Assembly: GCF_003725995.1 (NCBI RefSeq)
Contig: NZ_QIBX01000006.1
Coordinates: 1-64,000 of the forward strand
Length of the DNA: 64,000 bases
Direction of reading: 5' to 3'
Source: Slackia equolifaciens
GTDB taxonomy: Bacteria; Actinomycetota; Coriobacteriia; Coriobacteriales; Eggerthellaceae
The position numbers and the translations under genes were made by a program. The notes beneath the pieces are model-generated. The model was not told the DNA's origin. It ran no database searches and was given only the letters and a program-made list of their open reading frames with translations. Below, in pieces: positions 16,883-25,745 of the stretch. How positions within the stretch are numbered: position 1 is the first letter of the stretch; each line of letters starts with the position of its first letter.

Positions 16883-17743
16883 ATGCCAAAGCTTCTCCTG
16901 GGAAAACCGGTGATTGACGCAATCGCCACCGAATTAAGTCCGCGTGTTGCTGCGCTTGCAGAGCGCGGCGCTGTGCCGACGCTTGCTATCGTGCGCGTGG
17001 GTGAGCGCCCCGACGACATGTCGTATGAACGCACCGCGCTCAAGCGCGCTGAATCCTTGGGGATTGCCGTGCGTCGCGTGACGCTTCCCGCCGATGCGTC
17101 TCAAACGCAGCTCATGAATGCAATCGCGCAGGTGAACGACGACGAATCGATTCATGGGTGCCTGATGTTCCGCCCTCTCCCGTCGCATCTTGACGAACAG
17201 GCCGCCTGCGACGCGCTTGATTCTCGCAAGGATGTGGACGGGGCGGGGCTTGGGTCGCTTGCCCGCGTGTTTTCGGGCCGCGGCAACGGATTCGCCCCCT
17301 GCACGGCGGCGGCTTGCCTCGAGGTGCTCGACCATTACGGTATTGAGGTTGCGGGCAAGCGCGCTGCGGTGGTGGGGCGCAGCCTGGTCATCGGCCGTCC
17401 CGTAGCCATGCTTCTGATGGAGCGTCACGCCACGGTCACGCTGTGCCACTCCCGTACCGATGACGTGGCGGCGGCCATGCGTGACGCCGACATCGTGGTG
17501 CTTGCGACGGGCCGCGCCCGCGCTTACGGGGCAAAGTGCTTCCGACCGGGGCAAACGGTGCTCGATGTGGGCATCAATTTTGATGCGGCGGGTGTTATGT
17601 GCGGCGATGCGGATTTTGACGCGGCGTGTGACGCACTCGGCGACGAGGGGGCTATCACGCCCGTGCCCCGTGGCATCGGCGGTGTTACCACGAGCGTTCT
17701 TATGAAGCACGTGGTAGAGGCGGCGGAGGGGGTTGTCGAATAA
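16883..17743 (+). CDS. folD: Methylene-THF dehydrogenase/methenyl-THF cyclohydrolase
   Basis: FolD interconverts methenyl- and methylene-THF with NAD(P)H. The catalytic Tyr and Lys are present as Y48 and K54, at the family spacing. 'FRPLP' (96-100) replaces the usual QLPLP, 'KDVDG' (116-120) is intact, and the dinucleotide loop is 'GRSLVIGRP' (165-173). Length 286 is normal. It closes the fhs-fchA-folD series supplying one-carbon units from formate. The long repeat-rich spacer upstream suggests its own promoter. The FRPLP change may affect folate contacts but does not remove the catalytic pair. Confidence 0.92.
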   Translation: MPKLLLGKPVIDAIATELSPRVAALAERGAVPTLAIVRVGERPDDMSYERTALKRAESLGIAVRRVTLPADASQTQLMNAIAQVNDDESIHGCLMFRPLPSHLDEQAACDALDSRKDVDGAGLGSLARVFSGRGNGFAPCTAAACLEVLDHYGIEVAGKRAAVVGRSLVIGRPVAMLLMERHATVTLCHSRTDDVAAAMRDADIVVLATGRARAYGAKCFRPGQTVLDVGINFDAAGVMCGDADFDAACDALGDEGAITPVPRGIGGVTTSVLMKHVVEAAEGVVE

Positions 17744-17805
17744 GGCCAGCTGCTGTTCGTTGCCGCCGCGGCGCCCTTTCCCAGCGTCTTTCCGCCTTCG
17801 TGAGA

Positions 17806-18052
17806 AAACAAACTCCGATTTGCCGCACCAGAAACGATGCCCCGCAAACGAACGCCGATTTGCTGCCGCACAAACGTCGTTTCGCAACCGAGTAAAAGTC
17901 GTTCTGCAAACGAACGCCGATTTGCTGCAGTTTTCTCGCGCCTCCCAAAGTAGCCCAATCGGAACAAGGCTGTGACCTGGGGAAACGCGAGGCCCAACGG
18001 CGGTGTACTCGGGGCACCTCTCGAAAACTGCAGCAAATCGGCGTTTGTTGCA
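17806..18052. repeat. Long inverted-repeat element, copy 2, with extra half-units
   Basis: Arms 17905-17938 and 18021-18052 share AACGCCGATTTGCTGCAG plus TTTTC, exactly complementary over 23 bp. The ~82-bp centre holds AAAGTAGC and TGACCTGGGGAAA (17973). Two further forward copies of the arm motif (CCGATTTGC) lie at ~17816 and ~17856. It occupies the 17744-18223 gap; no gene is seen there. Confidence 0.85.
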
Positions 18053-18223
18053 CGAGCATCGATAGGTTGACGTGCATTTGTATTCAGGGTGGTCCTTTTG
18101 GCGTCGTCTATCGCGTCGCACTGCCTATCGCGCGCATCGCTTATGGCGTAGCATTGGTCCTAATGTTGCATCGGCTATCATATCTTGCAATGGGAATCGT
18201 TCGATTTAATATTGCACCTCGTC

Positions 18224-19642
18224 TTACTCCGCTTCTGGCTCCTGGGTTTTGAACAGCGCGGCGAGTTCCTTTTTGCCGCTGACGCCTGTTTTGGTGTAGA
18301 TGTGGTGAGTGTGCGCTTTGAGGGTTCCCGAGGCGATGAACAGCTCTTTTTCTATCTCGGGATAGGTTTTGCCGCGTGCGAGCAGCCGCAGAATTTCATC
18401 CTCGCGCGGCGTGAGCCGGCACTGTTTGGAAATTTCATCGCAGCGAATGAGCAGTTTTTCTTCATGCATGGCTTCAGCGGTCAAGTCGGCAGAATCGACA
18501 AGGTGTCCGCCCCAGTCTATCCATCCATTTTTATACAAAAGGAGCGCGCAAGCGAGAATGAGCGTGAGGATGAGGACGAGAGTGATGATTTCCTGGACGA
18601 GATGGCTTGGTGATACAGCGGAAAGTATGTCGGCGCAATCGTTGCCCCACACGATAAAGAGCTTGTCGATACGCTCCATGCCCATGAGCGCGATGATTGC
18701 GATGCCCATGCGTTTGGCCAAATCGTAAAACACCAACGAAATCAAAAGGCTCATGAGCGTGACGCTCATGGAGATAAGGTATCCAGACACGTATGTACCC
18801 AGGAGGCCTTCGGCGGGAATGAGGAGCAAACCGCAGGCCAGCAAGAACACGGGGGAGCGGTAGAGCGCGCTGAAACTGAATTTATCGGAGAAGAAATACA
18901 CGGCGATGAACACTATTCCCATAATAACGGCGGTGGAAATAGATGAATGGATACCGCCGCCAAAGGCGATTTGCTGTTCGCGCATCCCGTAGGCGAAGGA
19001 AAACACTGCGAACAACGCAAGCGGTTTCCAGGGGAAAACGAATCGAGGGTAGACGCGCGGAGGCCTCTCTGCAACAGGAGTGTTGTTGTAGGAGAAAGCT
19101 ACGCATGCTGTCGCAATGAGGGGCAGGATAATTAGAGCAAGCATAAAACGTATGCCATCCATACCCTCGCAGAAAAACACGATAGGCACCGCGAGAAAAC
19201 GGGACGCAGCTAAATAAAGCAGAATGCGCACGATGCTGAGTGGAAACAGCGTTTCGGAATTAAGTAGGAGAAACACGCAAAAGCCTATTCCGCCCAGTAG
19301 GGCGCCCACGATGGAAAGCGCAGAGGCGTATTCATTCGAAATCGAAGATGTAATGATGCACAATGATGCTGCAATCATGCCCCCTGCGGCCACCAGCTTG
19401 CTCCATGGTTGTTCTTGAAGGGGCGACAGGCGCCTGGCCAGTAGGGCTATGGCAACGCCTGTGACTACATATGAATAATCGAAGACAATATGGGGATCGA
19501 AGCCCAAATCGAGGTTGACTCGCGGTGCGGCAAAGATGAGGGTCATCCATGCGCGTGCGCAGCCAAGAGCGAAGATGTAGGGAACCATCTGCTCGAGGTG
19601 GTCGATGCGCGGCTTGGGTAGAGTATGTCGAAACTTGTGCAT
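18224..19642 (-). CDS. Membrane LuxR-family transcriptional regulator
   Basis: A 472-residue protein with about a dozen hydrophobic helices, then a cytosolic LuxR/GerE helix-turn-helix at the C-terminus ('CRLTPREDEILRLLARGKTY', then 'GTLKAHTHHIYTKTG'). The layout, a membrane sensor fused straight to a DNA-binding domain, is characteristic of Eggerthellaceae. It lies just downstream of, and on the same strand as, a Tat flavoprotein reductase and probably controls it. ATG 19642 is preferred because TATAAT ends 6 nt before it, suggesting a leaderless message; ATG 19675 is an alternative. Confidence 0.82.
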   Translation of the reverse strand: MHKFRHTLPKPRIDHLEQMVPYIFALGCARAWMTLIFAAPRVNLDLGFDPHIVFDYSYVVTGVAIALLARRLSPLQEQPWSKLVAAGGMIAASLCIITSSISNEYASALSIVGALLGGIGFCVFLLLNSETLFPLSIVRILLYLAASRFLAVPIVFFCEGMDGIRFMLALIILPLIATACVAFSYNNTPVAERPPRVYPRFVFPWKPLALFAVFSFAYGMREQQIAFGGGIHSSISTAVIMGIVFIAVYFFSDKFSFSALYRSPVFLLACGLLLIPAEGLLGTYVSGYLISMSVTLMSLLISLVFYDLAKRMGIAIIALMGMERIDKLFIVWGNDCADILSAVSPSHLVQEIITLVLILTLILACALLLYKNGWIDWGGHLVDSADLTAEAMHEEKLLIRCDEISKQCRLTPREDEILRLLARGKTYPEIEKELFIASGTLKAHTHHIYTKTGVSGKKELAALFKTQEPEAE

Positions 19643-19648
19643 GCAGCG

Positions 19649-19654
19649 ATTATA
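19649..19654 (-). promoter_or_regulatory. -10 box for a possible leaderless transcript
   Basis: A perfect TATAAT on the minus strand ends 6 nt before ATG 19642, so transcription would start at or next to the start codon. No ribosome site is visible. The -35 region is weak. Confidence 0.45.
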
Positions 19655-19761
19655 GCCCAGATGCATTGTGCTCATGATTTCGGCTGGAAGGCGCGTTCGA
19701 CGGCGTGGGTGGATGGGGTGTGGGCGTGTAGTCTGGCCTGGGAAAGGGGCTTTACGCTCGC

Positions 19762-19802
19762 AACGTAGACGTGCCAACTGCATAAGTCAGCGCGTCTACG
19801 TT
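19762..19802. promoter_or_regulatory. 10-bp inverted repeat, possible operator
   Basis: AACGTAGACG and its exact complement are separated by 21 nt, between the flavoprotein stop and the LuxR start. This is either a regulator site or a weak hairpin. There is no T-run. Confidence 0.4.
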
Positions 19803-19899
19803 TCACGGAGAGAGCATGCCGATGGCCTAGAAGGAGGGGATAATCCGGCTCATCGGCAAGGAATTTGCGAGAGTTGCCTTGGAAGGGATTGGTTCGAGG

Positions 19900-21528
19900 C
19901 TACAGGCTCGCCACGTAGCGGCCTGTCACGAAGCCAGAGGTAATGGCGCGTCCCACGGAGAGGCCCTCGATGTCCATGGGGTAGTCCACGCCGCCGTAGA
20001 ACTGGCCGGAAGCGTTGCCCGCTGCGAAAAATCCCTCGATTGGGTTGCCGTCGGCATCCAGGCATTGCTGGTTCTCGTCGACGATGAGGCCGCCCAGAAT
20101 TGCGGGCACGCTGTTGGCGCCGCGGGGAACGGCGTAGAACGGTCCTTCCTCGATGGGCACCAGATATTTCGCGCGTTTGCCGAACTCGGTGTCCATGCCA
20201 GTGGCGCACAGCTCGTTGTAATGTTCAATGCTTGCGACGATGGTGGCTTCATCAATGGGGTCGATGCCCCAGGACTCGTCCACCATATACTGGTTGATTG
20301 CGCTAGCGAGCTCCTCGATGCTGTCAGCTTTAATCAGCTGGCTCTCATCGGGAATTCCACCATTTCCGACGCCTAGTTGCACTTCGGAGGGGTCTTCCTC
20401 TACCCATTTTTCAGCAGTTTCGAGCCAGTTAGCGGGCATGATGGTAAAGAACTTGGCTGCCATGGAGTTCTGATAATCATATTCAGCAAGGTAGTCGCGC
20501 ATCAGATTGTTCAGATAGGCAAAGCTCAGGACCTCGTTCATGAAGCGCTCGCCGTGGATGTCCAAGTTGAGGAAGGGGACCTGAAGGCGCGTGAGTACAC
20601 CGCCGCCATGGACCATCTTGGAGTGGTTGATCGGGGTCATTTGGGCACCCGCCCAGATGCCGGCTACCATCCCCATCCCGTCGCGGAACTCGGACATAGT
20701 TTTGAATCCACGTAGATCGGGGCAGTAGTAGTTGCGCATTTCTTCGTTGCCGGAGCAGTCGCCGGAGGCGAGAATGACGCCCTTGGCGGCTTTGTACAGT
20801 GTGTAGGAATCGTCCTCGTTCTGGCAGATAACGCCCGTTACGCGGTTGTCCTCTTTGTAAATTTGCACAGCGGGGCTGTTGTAGAAGAACTCGACACCGT
20901 CTTCGGCAAGTTGCTCTGCGATAACCATGGCGGCGTCATTGTGGGCGCCTTCCATATGGTTGTACGTGTTGGCATGGAGGTAGAAAGTGTATCCGTTGTA
21001 TTCCTTGGAGGAATCGAAAGGCTTGGACTCCACGCCGCGTGCGGCTGCGGTATCGGCCCACCAGTGGATTGCCTCGTGAGAATTGTGCGCCCAGGCTTCG
21101 AGCAGTTTGCGATTGGAACGGTAGGCGTTCTTCTCCATCAGGAACTGGACGGCTGCCTGGACGCCTGCTTCGTCGGTTTTATCCAAATCGACGGAGGCAC
21201 CCATGTTGCCCGTGGTCTGAGCGGTGCCGATGTTCTGGACAACGGCCACATGCGCGCCCGCCTCCTGGGCGGTGTGCGCGGCAGAAAGGCCGGATTCACC
21301 GGCGCCTACAACCACTACGTCAAATTCTTTGGTCTCAGCGAACTCGGTGATGGGCTCGGGCTGTTTGAGGAACTCAGGAGTGTCGCCTGCGCTCTCGGAT
21401 GAGCCCGCTTCGGCAGGGCTCGACGCCGTGGTGGGCGCGCAGCCGGCAAGTGCCCCGGCGCCCAAGGCACCAGCTGCAGCAATTCCACCGAATTTGAACA
21501 GGTCGCGACGCGTAACGTTTGCGGTCAT
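19900..21528 (-). CDS. Tat-exported FAD-dependent reductase, fumarate reductase-like
   Basis: A 542-residue flavoprotein of the FAD_binding_2 (fumarate/urocanate reductase) family. The signal has the twin-arginine 'TRRDLFKFGG' (RR 7-8) and a lipobox ending at C30 ('LAGC'). The FAD Rossmann motif is GAGESG (75-80), and the C-terminal 'DIEGLSVGRAITSGFVTGR' closes the FAD site. It probably reduces an organic electron acceptor outside the membrane, with electrons from the quinone pool or a cytochrome not encoded here. GGGGA precedes ATG 21528. Intact and relic LuxR genes flank it. Substrate unknown. Confidence 0.87.
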   Translation of the reverse strand: MTANVTRRDLFKFGGIAAAGALGAGALAGCAPTTASSPAEAGSSESAGDTPEFLKQPEPITEFAETKEFDVVVVGAGESGLSAAHTAQEAGAHVAVVQNIGTAQTTGNMGASVDLDKTDEAGVQAAVQFLMEKNAYRSNRKLLEAWAHNSHEAIHWWADTAAARGVESKPFDSSKEYNGYTFYLHANTYNHMEGAHNDAAMVIAEQLAEDGVEFFYNSPAVQIYKEDNRVTGVICQNEDDSYTLYKAAKGVILASGDCSGNEEMRNYYCPDLRGFKTMSEFRDGMGMVAGIWAGAQMTPINHSKMVHGGGVLTRLQVPFLNLDIHGERFMNEVLSFAYLNNLMRDYLAEYDYQNSMAAKFFTIMPANWLETAEKWVEEDPSEVQLGVGNGGIPDESQLIKADSIEELASAINQYMVDESWGIDPIDEATIVASIEHYNELCATGMDTEFGKRAKYLVPIEEGPFYAVPRGANSVPAILGGLIVDENQQCLDADGNPIEGFFAAGNASGQFYGGVDYPMDIEGLSVGRAITSGFVTGRYVASL

Positions 21529-21837
21529 GATTTCCCCTTCCTTGATAAGGTATGCATTTGTCGCCATCAATTGTCGTGCGGGGTGCGAGGCACGACGGGA
21601 GAAGGAGGGGTCCCGAAATCTGCATCGTGCTGCTCTGCATGGTGCAAAGCCTCGGTGCTGCGAGTGTCTTGAAGTCTTGCTCGCGTCTCTTCGGGCTGCC
21701 CGTCGGCATCGCTGCTCGTGCGATTGCTGGCGACGTGCCGCATGATGCACTGCGGGCGGCGTCGGCGCATCGACCATACGAGAAGTTTTTGTTTATTTGA
21801 ATAAACCTAGGAATAAACCAGCGCTTGAACTGGGGAT

Positions 21838-22030
21838 TTAATCCGAGGAATCCGATTGTCGCTCAACTCGAACAACAGTGAGTTCTTTTTTGCTGTGCAC
21901 GCCCATCTTCACGTAGATGCGTTGGATGTGGCCTTCAATGCGTCGGATGACATACAACCTTTTCTCAATGCGCGGGTTCGTCATCCCGCGCGCGACCGCC
22001 AACGCTCTGCCGCAATTGAATGCTAGGGCC
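21838..22030 (-). pseudogene. LuxR-family regulator relic (C-terminal HTH)
   Basis: The minus-strand frame ending in TAA at 21838 keeps 'ARGMTNPRIEKRLYV', then 'IEGHIQRIYVKMGVHSKKEL', the second half of a LuxR helix-turn-helix. The preceding helix is scrambled ('NCGRALAV' instead of a TPRE motif) and no membrane domain follows upstream. It is a decayed regulator, lying upstream of the flavoprotein gene in its orientation. The 5' boundary is approximate. Confidence 0.65.
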
Positions 22031-22113
22031 GCCTCGCAGAAGAGGTGGCTGGACTCGGCGGCCGCATGAAACGCCTGCCGCACGAAACGCCCGCCACGCG
22101 ACTTTACTTTAAT

Positions 22114-22142
22114 TTGACGCGCGCATGACATGAGCTTAGATG
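22114..22142 (+). promoter_or_regulatory. Putative pst promoter
   Basis: TTGACG (22114-22119), a 17-bp spacer and TAGATG form a moderate sigma-70-like promoter about 110 nt before pstS. No clear Pho-box repeats are visible. Confidence 0.4.
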
Positions 22143-22255
22143 GAGGTTTGTAAAGTCTCGATCGGTGTTTCATAAGACCTGTGCGCAGGGACCGAATCGA
22201 GGGAGGGAGCTTCGATGAGGGCGCACGAACACCCGAGACGAAAGGATTCTCACTG

Positions 22256-23179
22256 ATGATCAAAGCAAAGAAGACCAAGCTGCTTGCGCTTGCTCTGGCT
22301 GCCGTGTGCGCGTTCGGCATGTTCGCGCTCGCCGGCTGCTCTGGTGGCTCGAGCGACTCCGGAAGCGCCGATTCCAGCTCTTCCGAAAGCACCACCGAAG
22401 GCCCCTCCGGCGCTATCTCCGTCATCTCTCGCGAGGACGGCTCCGGCACTCGCGGCGCCTTCACCGAGCTGTTCGGCGTTGTGGATGACAACGACGTTGA
22501 CCTGACCACCACCTCTGCCGTCATCACCAACTCCACCGCGGTTATGATGACCACCGTTGCTGGCGACCCCAACGCCATCGGCTACATCTCGCTGGGCTCT
22601 ATGGACGATTCCGTGAAGGGCGTCGAGATTGACGGCGTTGCCCCCTCCGCCGAGGGCGTGAAGGACGGTTCCTACAAGGTTTCCCGTCCGTTCAACGTGG
22701 TGACCGGCGCTGAGGTGTCCGACCTCGCGCAGGATTTCCTGAACTACATCATGAGCTCTGACGGCCAGGCAATCATCGAGGAGGAAGGCTACGTTTCCGT
22801 TTCCGAGAATGGCGCCTATGAGCCCTCTTCCGACAGCCTGTCCGGCACCGTGAGCGTTGCCGGCTCCTCTTCGGTGACCCCCGTCATGGAGGCCCTCGCC
22901 GATGCCTACATGGCCGTCAACCCCGACGTGACCATCGAGGTCAACCAGTCCGACTCCTCCACCGGCGTGCAGAATGCCATCGAGGGCGTGTGCGATTTGG
23001 GCATGGCTTCCCGCGAGCTGAAGGACTCTGAGACCAGCCAGGGCGTTTCCGCCACCGTTATCGCTCAGGACGGCATCGCCATCATCGTGAACAACGACAA
23101 CCCCATCTCCGCTCTGACCTCCGATCAGGTCAAGGAGATCTTCCTGGGCAACGTCACCGACTGGTCTGAGCTCGCCTAA
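22256..23179 (+). CDS. pstS: Phosphate ABC transporter substrate-binding lipoprotein, permuted
   Basis: Phosphate-binding lipoprotein of the Pst importer. The signal ends at lipobox LAGC (C28), then a Ser-rich linker. The order of the fold is unusual: the segment with 'REDGSGTRGAF' (59-69), normally in the second half of PstS, comes first. The segment with 'AGSSSVTPV' (202-210), 'SDSSTG' (232-237) and 'GMASREL' (249-255), normally the start of the mature protein, comes last. The protein is thus a circular permutation of E. coli-type PstS. ATG 22256 follows AAAGGA. It heads the pst operon, which fixes the function. Confidence 0.9.
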   Translation: MIKAKKTKLLALALAAVCAFGMFALAGCSGGSSDSGSADSSSSESTTEGPSGAISVISREDGSGTRGAFTELFGVVDDNDVDLTTTSAVITNSTAVMMTTVAGDPNAIGYISLGSMDDSVKGVEIDGVAPSAEGVKDGSYKVSRPFNVVTGAEVSDLAQDFLNYIMSSDGQAIIEEEGYVSVSENGAYEPSSDSLSGTVSVAGSSSVTPVMEALADAYMAVNPDVTIEVNQSDSSTGVQNAIEGVCDLGMASRELKDSETSQGVSATVIAQDGIAIIVNNDNPISALTSDQVKEIFLGNVTDWSELA

Positions 23180-23206
23180 CGCGCGCCCGACAAGCCCCAT
23201 ACTATT

Positions 23207-24058
23207 ATGAAAAGCATCAAAGAAACCATCGCGAAGGTGCTTTTCACGGCCGCTGCGGGGATCTCCATCCTCGCAGTGGCTTTGATTTGCATCTTCCTCT
23301 TCGCAAGCGGTCTTCCTGCCATCGGCGAAATCGGCGTGCTCGATTTCCTGGGCGGCACCACGTGGCGCCCCGCCGCCGACCAGTACGGCATCCTGCCCAT
23401 GATCATAGGCAGCGTCTATGCCACCATTGGCGCGTTGATCATCGGCATTCCCATCGGCCTGTTCGCCGCGGTCTACCTGTCGCGTTTCGCGAGCCCTCGC
23501 GTCAAGCGCATCCTCACTCCGGGCGTTGAGCTTCTGGCCGGCATTCCCTCGGTCATCTACGGCTTCTTCGGCCTGGTGGTTTTGGTGCCGCTCATTCGCG
23601 AGGTGTTCAACGTGCAGGGCATGAGCCTGCTCGCCGCATCCATCATCCTGGGCATCATGATTCTGCCTACCATCATCACGGTGGCGCGCAATGCCATCGA
23701 CGCCGTGCCCGACAGCTACTACGAGGGCGCGCTCGCCTTGGGCGCCGACCACGAACGCAGCGTGTTCCGCGTGCTCGTTCCGGCCGCGACCTCGGGCATT
23801 ATGGCAGGCGTGGTGCTGGGCGTTGGTCGTGCCATCGGCGAAACGATGGCCGTAGTCATGATCGCTGGCAACCAGGCCGTTATCCCCGACAGCATCCTGG
23901 ACGGCGTGCGCACGCTTACCACCAACATCGTGCTTGAAATGGGCTATGCCGCCGACCTGCACCGCGAGGCTCTCATTGCCACGGCAGTGGTGCTGTTCGT
24001 ATTCGTTTTGATCATCAATATCGTGTTTGCTGTTCTGAATGGGAGGTCTAAGCGATGA
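23207..24058 (+). CDS. pstC: Phosphate ABC transporter permease PstC
   Basis: Membrane subunit of the high-affinity phosphate importer, 283 residues with about six helices. 'GVELLAGIPSVIYGFFGLVV' and 'EGALALGADHERSVFRVLVP' (the EAA loop that docks PstB) are typical. It lies 27 nt after pstS and shares ATGA with pstA, so it is translationally coupled downstream. It is distinguished from PstA by gene order and by the short N-terminal region before helix 1. Confidence 0.92.
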   Translation: MKSIKETIAKVLFTAAAGISILAVALICIFLFASGLPAIGEIGVLDFLGGTTWRPAADQYGILPMIIGSVYATIGALIIGIPIGLFAAVYLSRFASPRVKRILTPGVELLAGIPSVIYGFFGLVVLVPLIREVFNVQGMSLLAASIILGIMILPTIITVARNAIDAVPDSYYEGALALGADHERSVFRVLVPAATSGIMAGVVLGVGRAIGETMAVVMIAGNQAVIPDSILDGVRTLTTNIVLEMGYAADLHREALIATAVVLFVFVLIINIVFAVLNGRSKR

Positions 24059-24924
24059 GCGATACCGCTAAAGCAACTGTGGCCGCCCCGCGCAAGCCGC
24101 ATCGCAAGACGTCTTCCATCATCCTGAATGCCCTTGTGCACCTGGCGATTTTCCTGACCGTCGCGGTGCTGCTCATTGTGGTTGGCTACATTCTGATCAT
24201 GGGCATCCCCAACCTGAGGCCGGAGTTGTTCGCTTTCGAGTACAACTCGGACAATGTCTCTATGTTCCCGTCGCTCGTCGACACGCTGCTGGCCGTGCTG
24301 CTCACGCTGGTCATCGCCGTGCCGTTGGGCGTTATGGCGGCAATCTTTTTGGTGGAGTACACCACGCGCGGCAACAAGTTCGTGAAGATCGTGCGCCTGA
24401 CCGCCGAAACGCTGGCGGGCATCCCCTCCATCGTGTACGGCCTGTTCGGCATGCTGTTCTTCGTGGTGTTCTTGGGCTGGGGCCTCTCGCTTCTGGCGGG
24501 CTGCTTGACGCTCGCCATCATGGTGCTGCCTACCGTGATGCGCACCACCGAGGAGGCGCTGCGCGCCGTGCCCGATTCCTATCGCGAGGGCAGCTTCGGT
24601 CTGGGCGCGGGCCGCTTGCGCACCGTGCTTTCCGTGGTGCTGCCGCCTGCTATGCCGGGCATTTTGGGCGGCATCATTCTCTCCATCGGGCGCATCGTGG
24701 GCGAATCGGCCGCGCTCATCTTTACTGCGGGCTCCGTCGCCTCCATCCCTGACTCGGTGTTCGGGTCGGTGCGCACCATGTCGGTGCATATGTACGTGCT
24801 GGCATCCGAAGGATTGCATATCGATGCCACCTATGCCACCGCTGTGGTGCTGCTGGTTATCGTGCTGCTCATCAACGCGCTGGCTTCGTTTGTTGCCAAG
24901 CGTCTTACGAGAAACGAGGAATAA
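24055..24924 (+). CDS. pstA: Phosphate ABC transporter permease PstA
   Basis: Second permease of the Pst complex, 289 residues. 'AETLAGIPSIVYGLFGMLFF' and 'REGSFGLGAGRLRTVLSVVL' are the PstA versions of the core helix and EAA loop. Its start overlaps the pstC stop (ATGA), and its stop is immediately followed by the pstB ATG. It forms the translocation pore with PstC. Confidence 0.93.
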   Translation: MSDTAKATVAAPRKPHRKTSSIILNALVHLAIFLTVAVLLIVVGYILIMGIPNLRPELFAFEYNSDNVSMFPSLVDTLLAVLLTLVIAVPLGVMAAIFLVEYTTRGNKFVKIVRLTAETLAGIPSIVYGLFGMLFFVVFLGWGLSLLAGCLTLAIMVLPTVMRTTEEALRAVPDSYREGSFGLGAGRLRTVLSVVLPPAMPGILGGIILSIGRIVGESAALIFTAGSVASIPDSVFGSVRTMSVHMYVLASEGLHIDATYATAVVLLVIVLLINALASFVAKRLTRNEE

Positions 24925-25740
24925 ATGGTAGACGTCGACCTCTCGGCGCTGAAGGAGGAGGCCGGAGAAGCCCCCGCGGCGCCTTCCAAAACCAAGATCG
25001 CCGTCAAGAATCTCGATTTGTATTACGGCGATTTTCATGCGCTGCACAGCATCAATATGGATATGCCCGAGAACAAGATCACGGCCTATATCGGGCCTTC
25101 GGGCTGCGGTAAATCCACCCTGCTGCGCACGCTCAACCGCATGAACGACCTGGTGGAGGGCTGCCGCATCGAGGGCGAAGTCATCCTGGACGGCGAGAAT
25201 ATGTACGCGCGCGGCACCGATGTGAACCGTTTGCGCAAGCGCGTGGGCATGGTGTTCCAGAAGCCCAATCCGTTCCCGATGACCGTGTATGACAACATCG
25301 CCTTCGGCCCGCGTACCCACGGGGTCAAAGACAAGGCCACGTTGGACGAGATTGTGGAAACCGCGCTGCGTAAGGCCGCCATCTTCGATGAAGTCAAGGA
25401 CTGCCTGAAGAAGAGCGCCCTGCAGCTTTCCGGCGGCCAGCAGCAGCGCCTGTGCATCGCGCGCGCTTTGGCAGTCGAGCCCGAGGTGCTGCTGATGGAC
25501 GAGGCCACGAGCGCTTTGGACCCGATTTCCACCGGTCGTATCGAGGAGCTCGCAACCGAGCTTAAGAAGGACTACACCGTCATCATGGTGACGCACAACA
25601 TGCAGCAGGCTGCTCGCGTGTCTGACATGTGCGCGTTCTTCCTGCTGGGCGACCTGGTGGAGTTCGATGAGACCCAGGTGCTGTTCAGCCACCCCAAAGA
25701 AAAGCGCACGGAGGACTACATCACAGGAAGGTTCGGCTAA
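24925..25740 (+). CDS. pstB: Phosphate ABC transporter ATPase PstB
   Basis: ATPase that powers phosphate import. Walker [10 protein letters not shown] (57-65), signature LSGGQQ (168-173) and Walker B LLMDEA (189-194) are intact. '[10 protein letters not shown]' (111-120) is a PstB hallmark. The first ~22 residues are an Ala/Glu-rich extension. There is no gap from pstA, and phoU starts 5 nt downstream, so it lies within one transcription unit. Confidence 0.95.
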   Translation: MVDVDLSALKEEAGEAPAAPSKTKIAVKNLDLYYGDFHALHSINMDMPENKITAYIGPSGCGKSTLLRTLNRMNDLVEGCRIEGEVILDGENMYARGTDVNRLRKRVGMVFQKPNPFPMTVYDNIAFGPRTHGVKDKATLDEIVETALRKAAIFDEVKDCLKKSALQLSGGQQQRLCIARALAVEPEVLLMDEATSALDPISTGRIEELATELKKDYTVIMVTHNMQQAARVSDMCAFFLLGDLVEFDETQVLFSHPKEKRTEDYITGRFG

Positions 25741-25745
25741 GTCAC

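Noticed and set aside
22080-22250. Pho boxes upstream of pstS
   Set aside because: No pair of direct repeats of the expected kind and spacing could be found; only a moderate promoter is listed.
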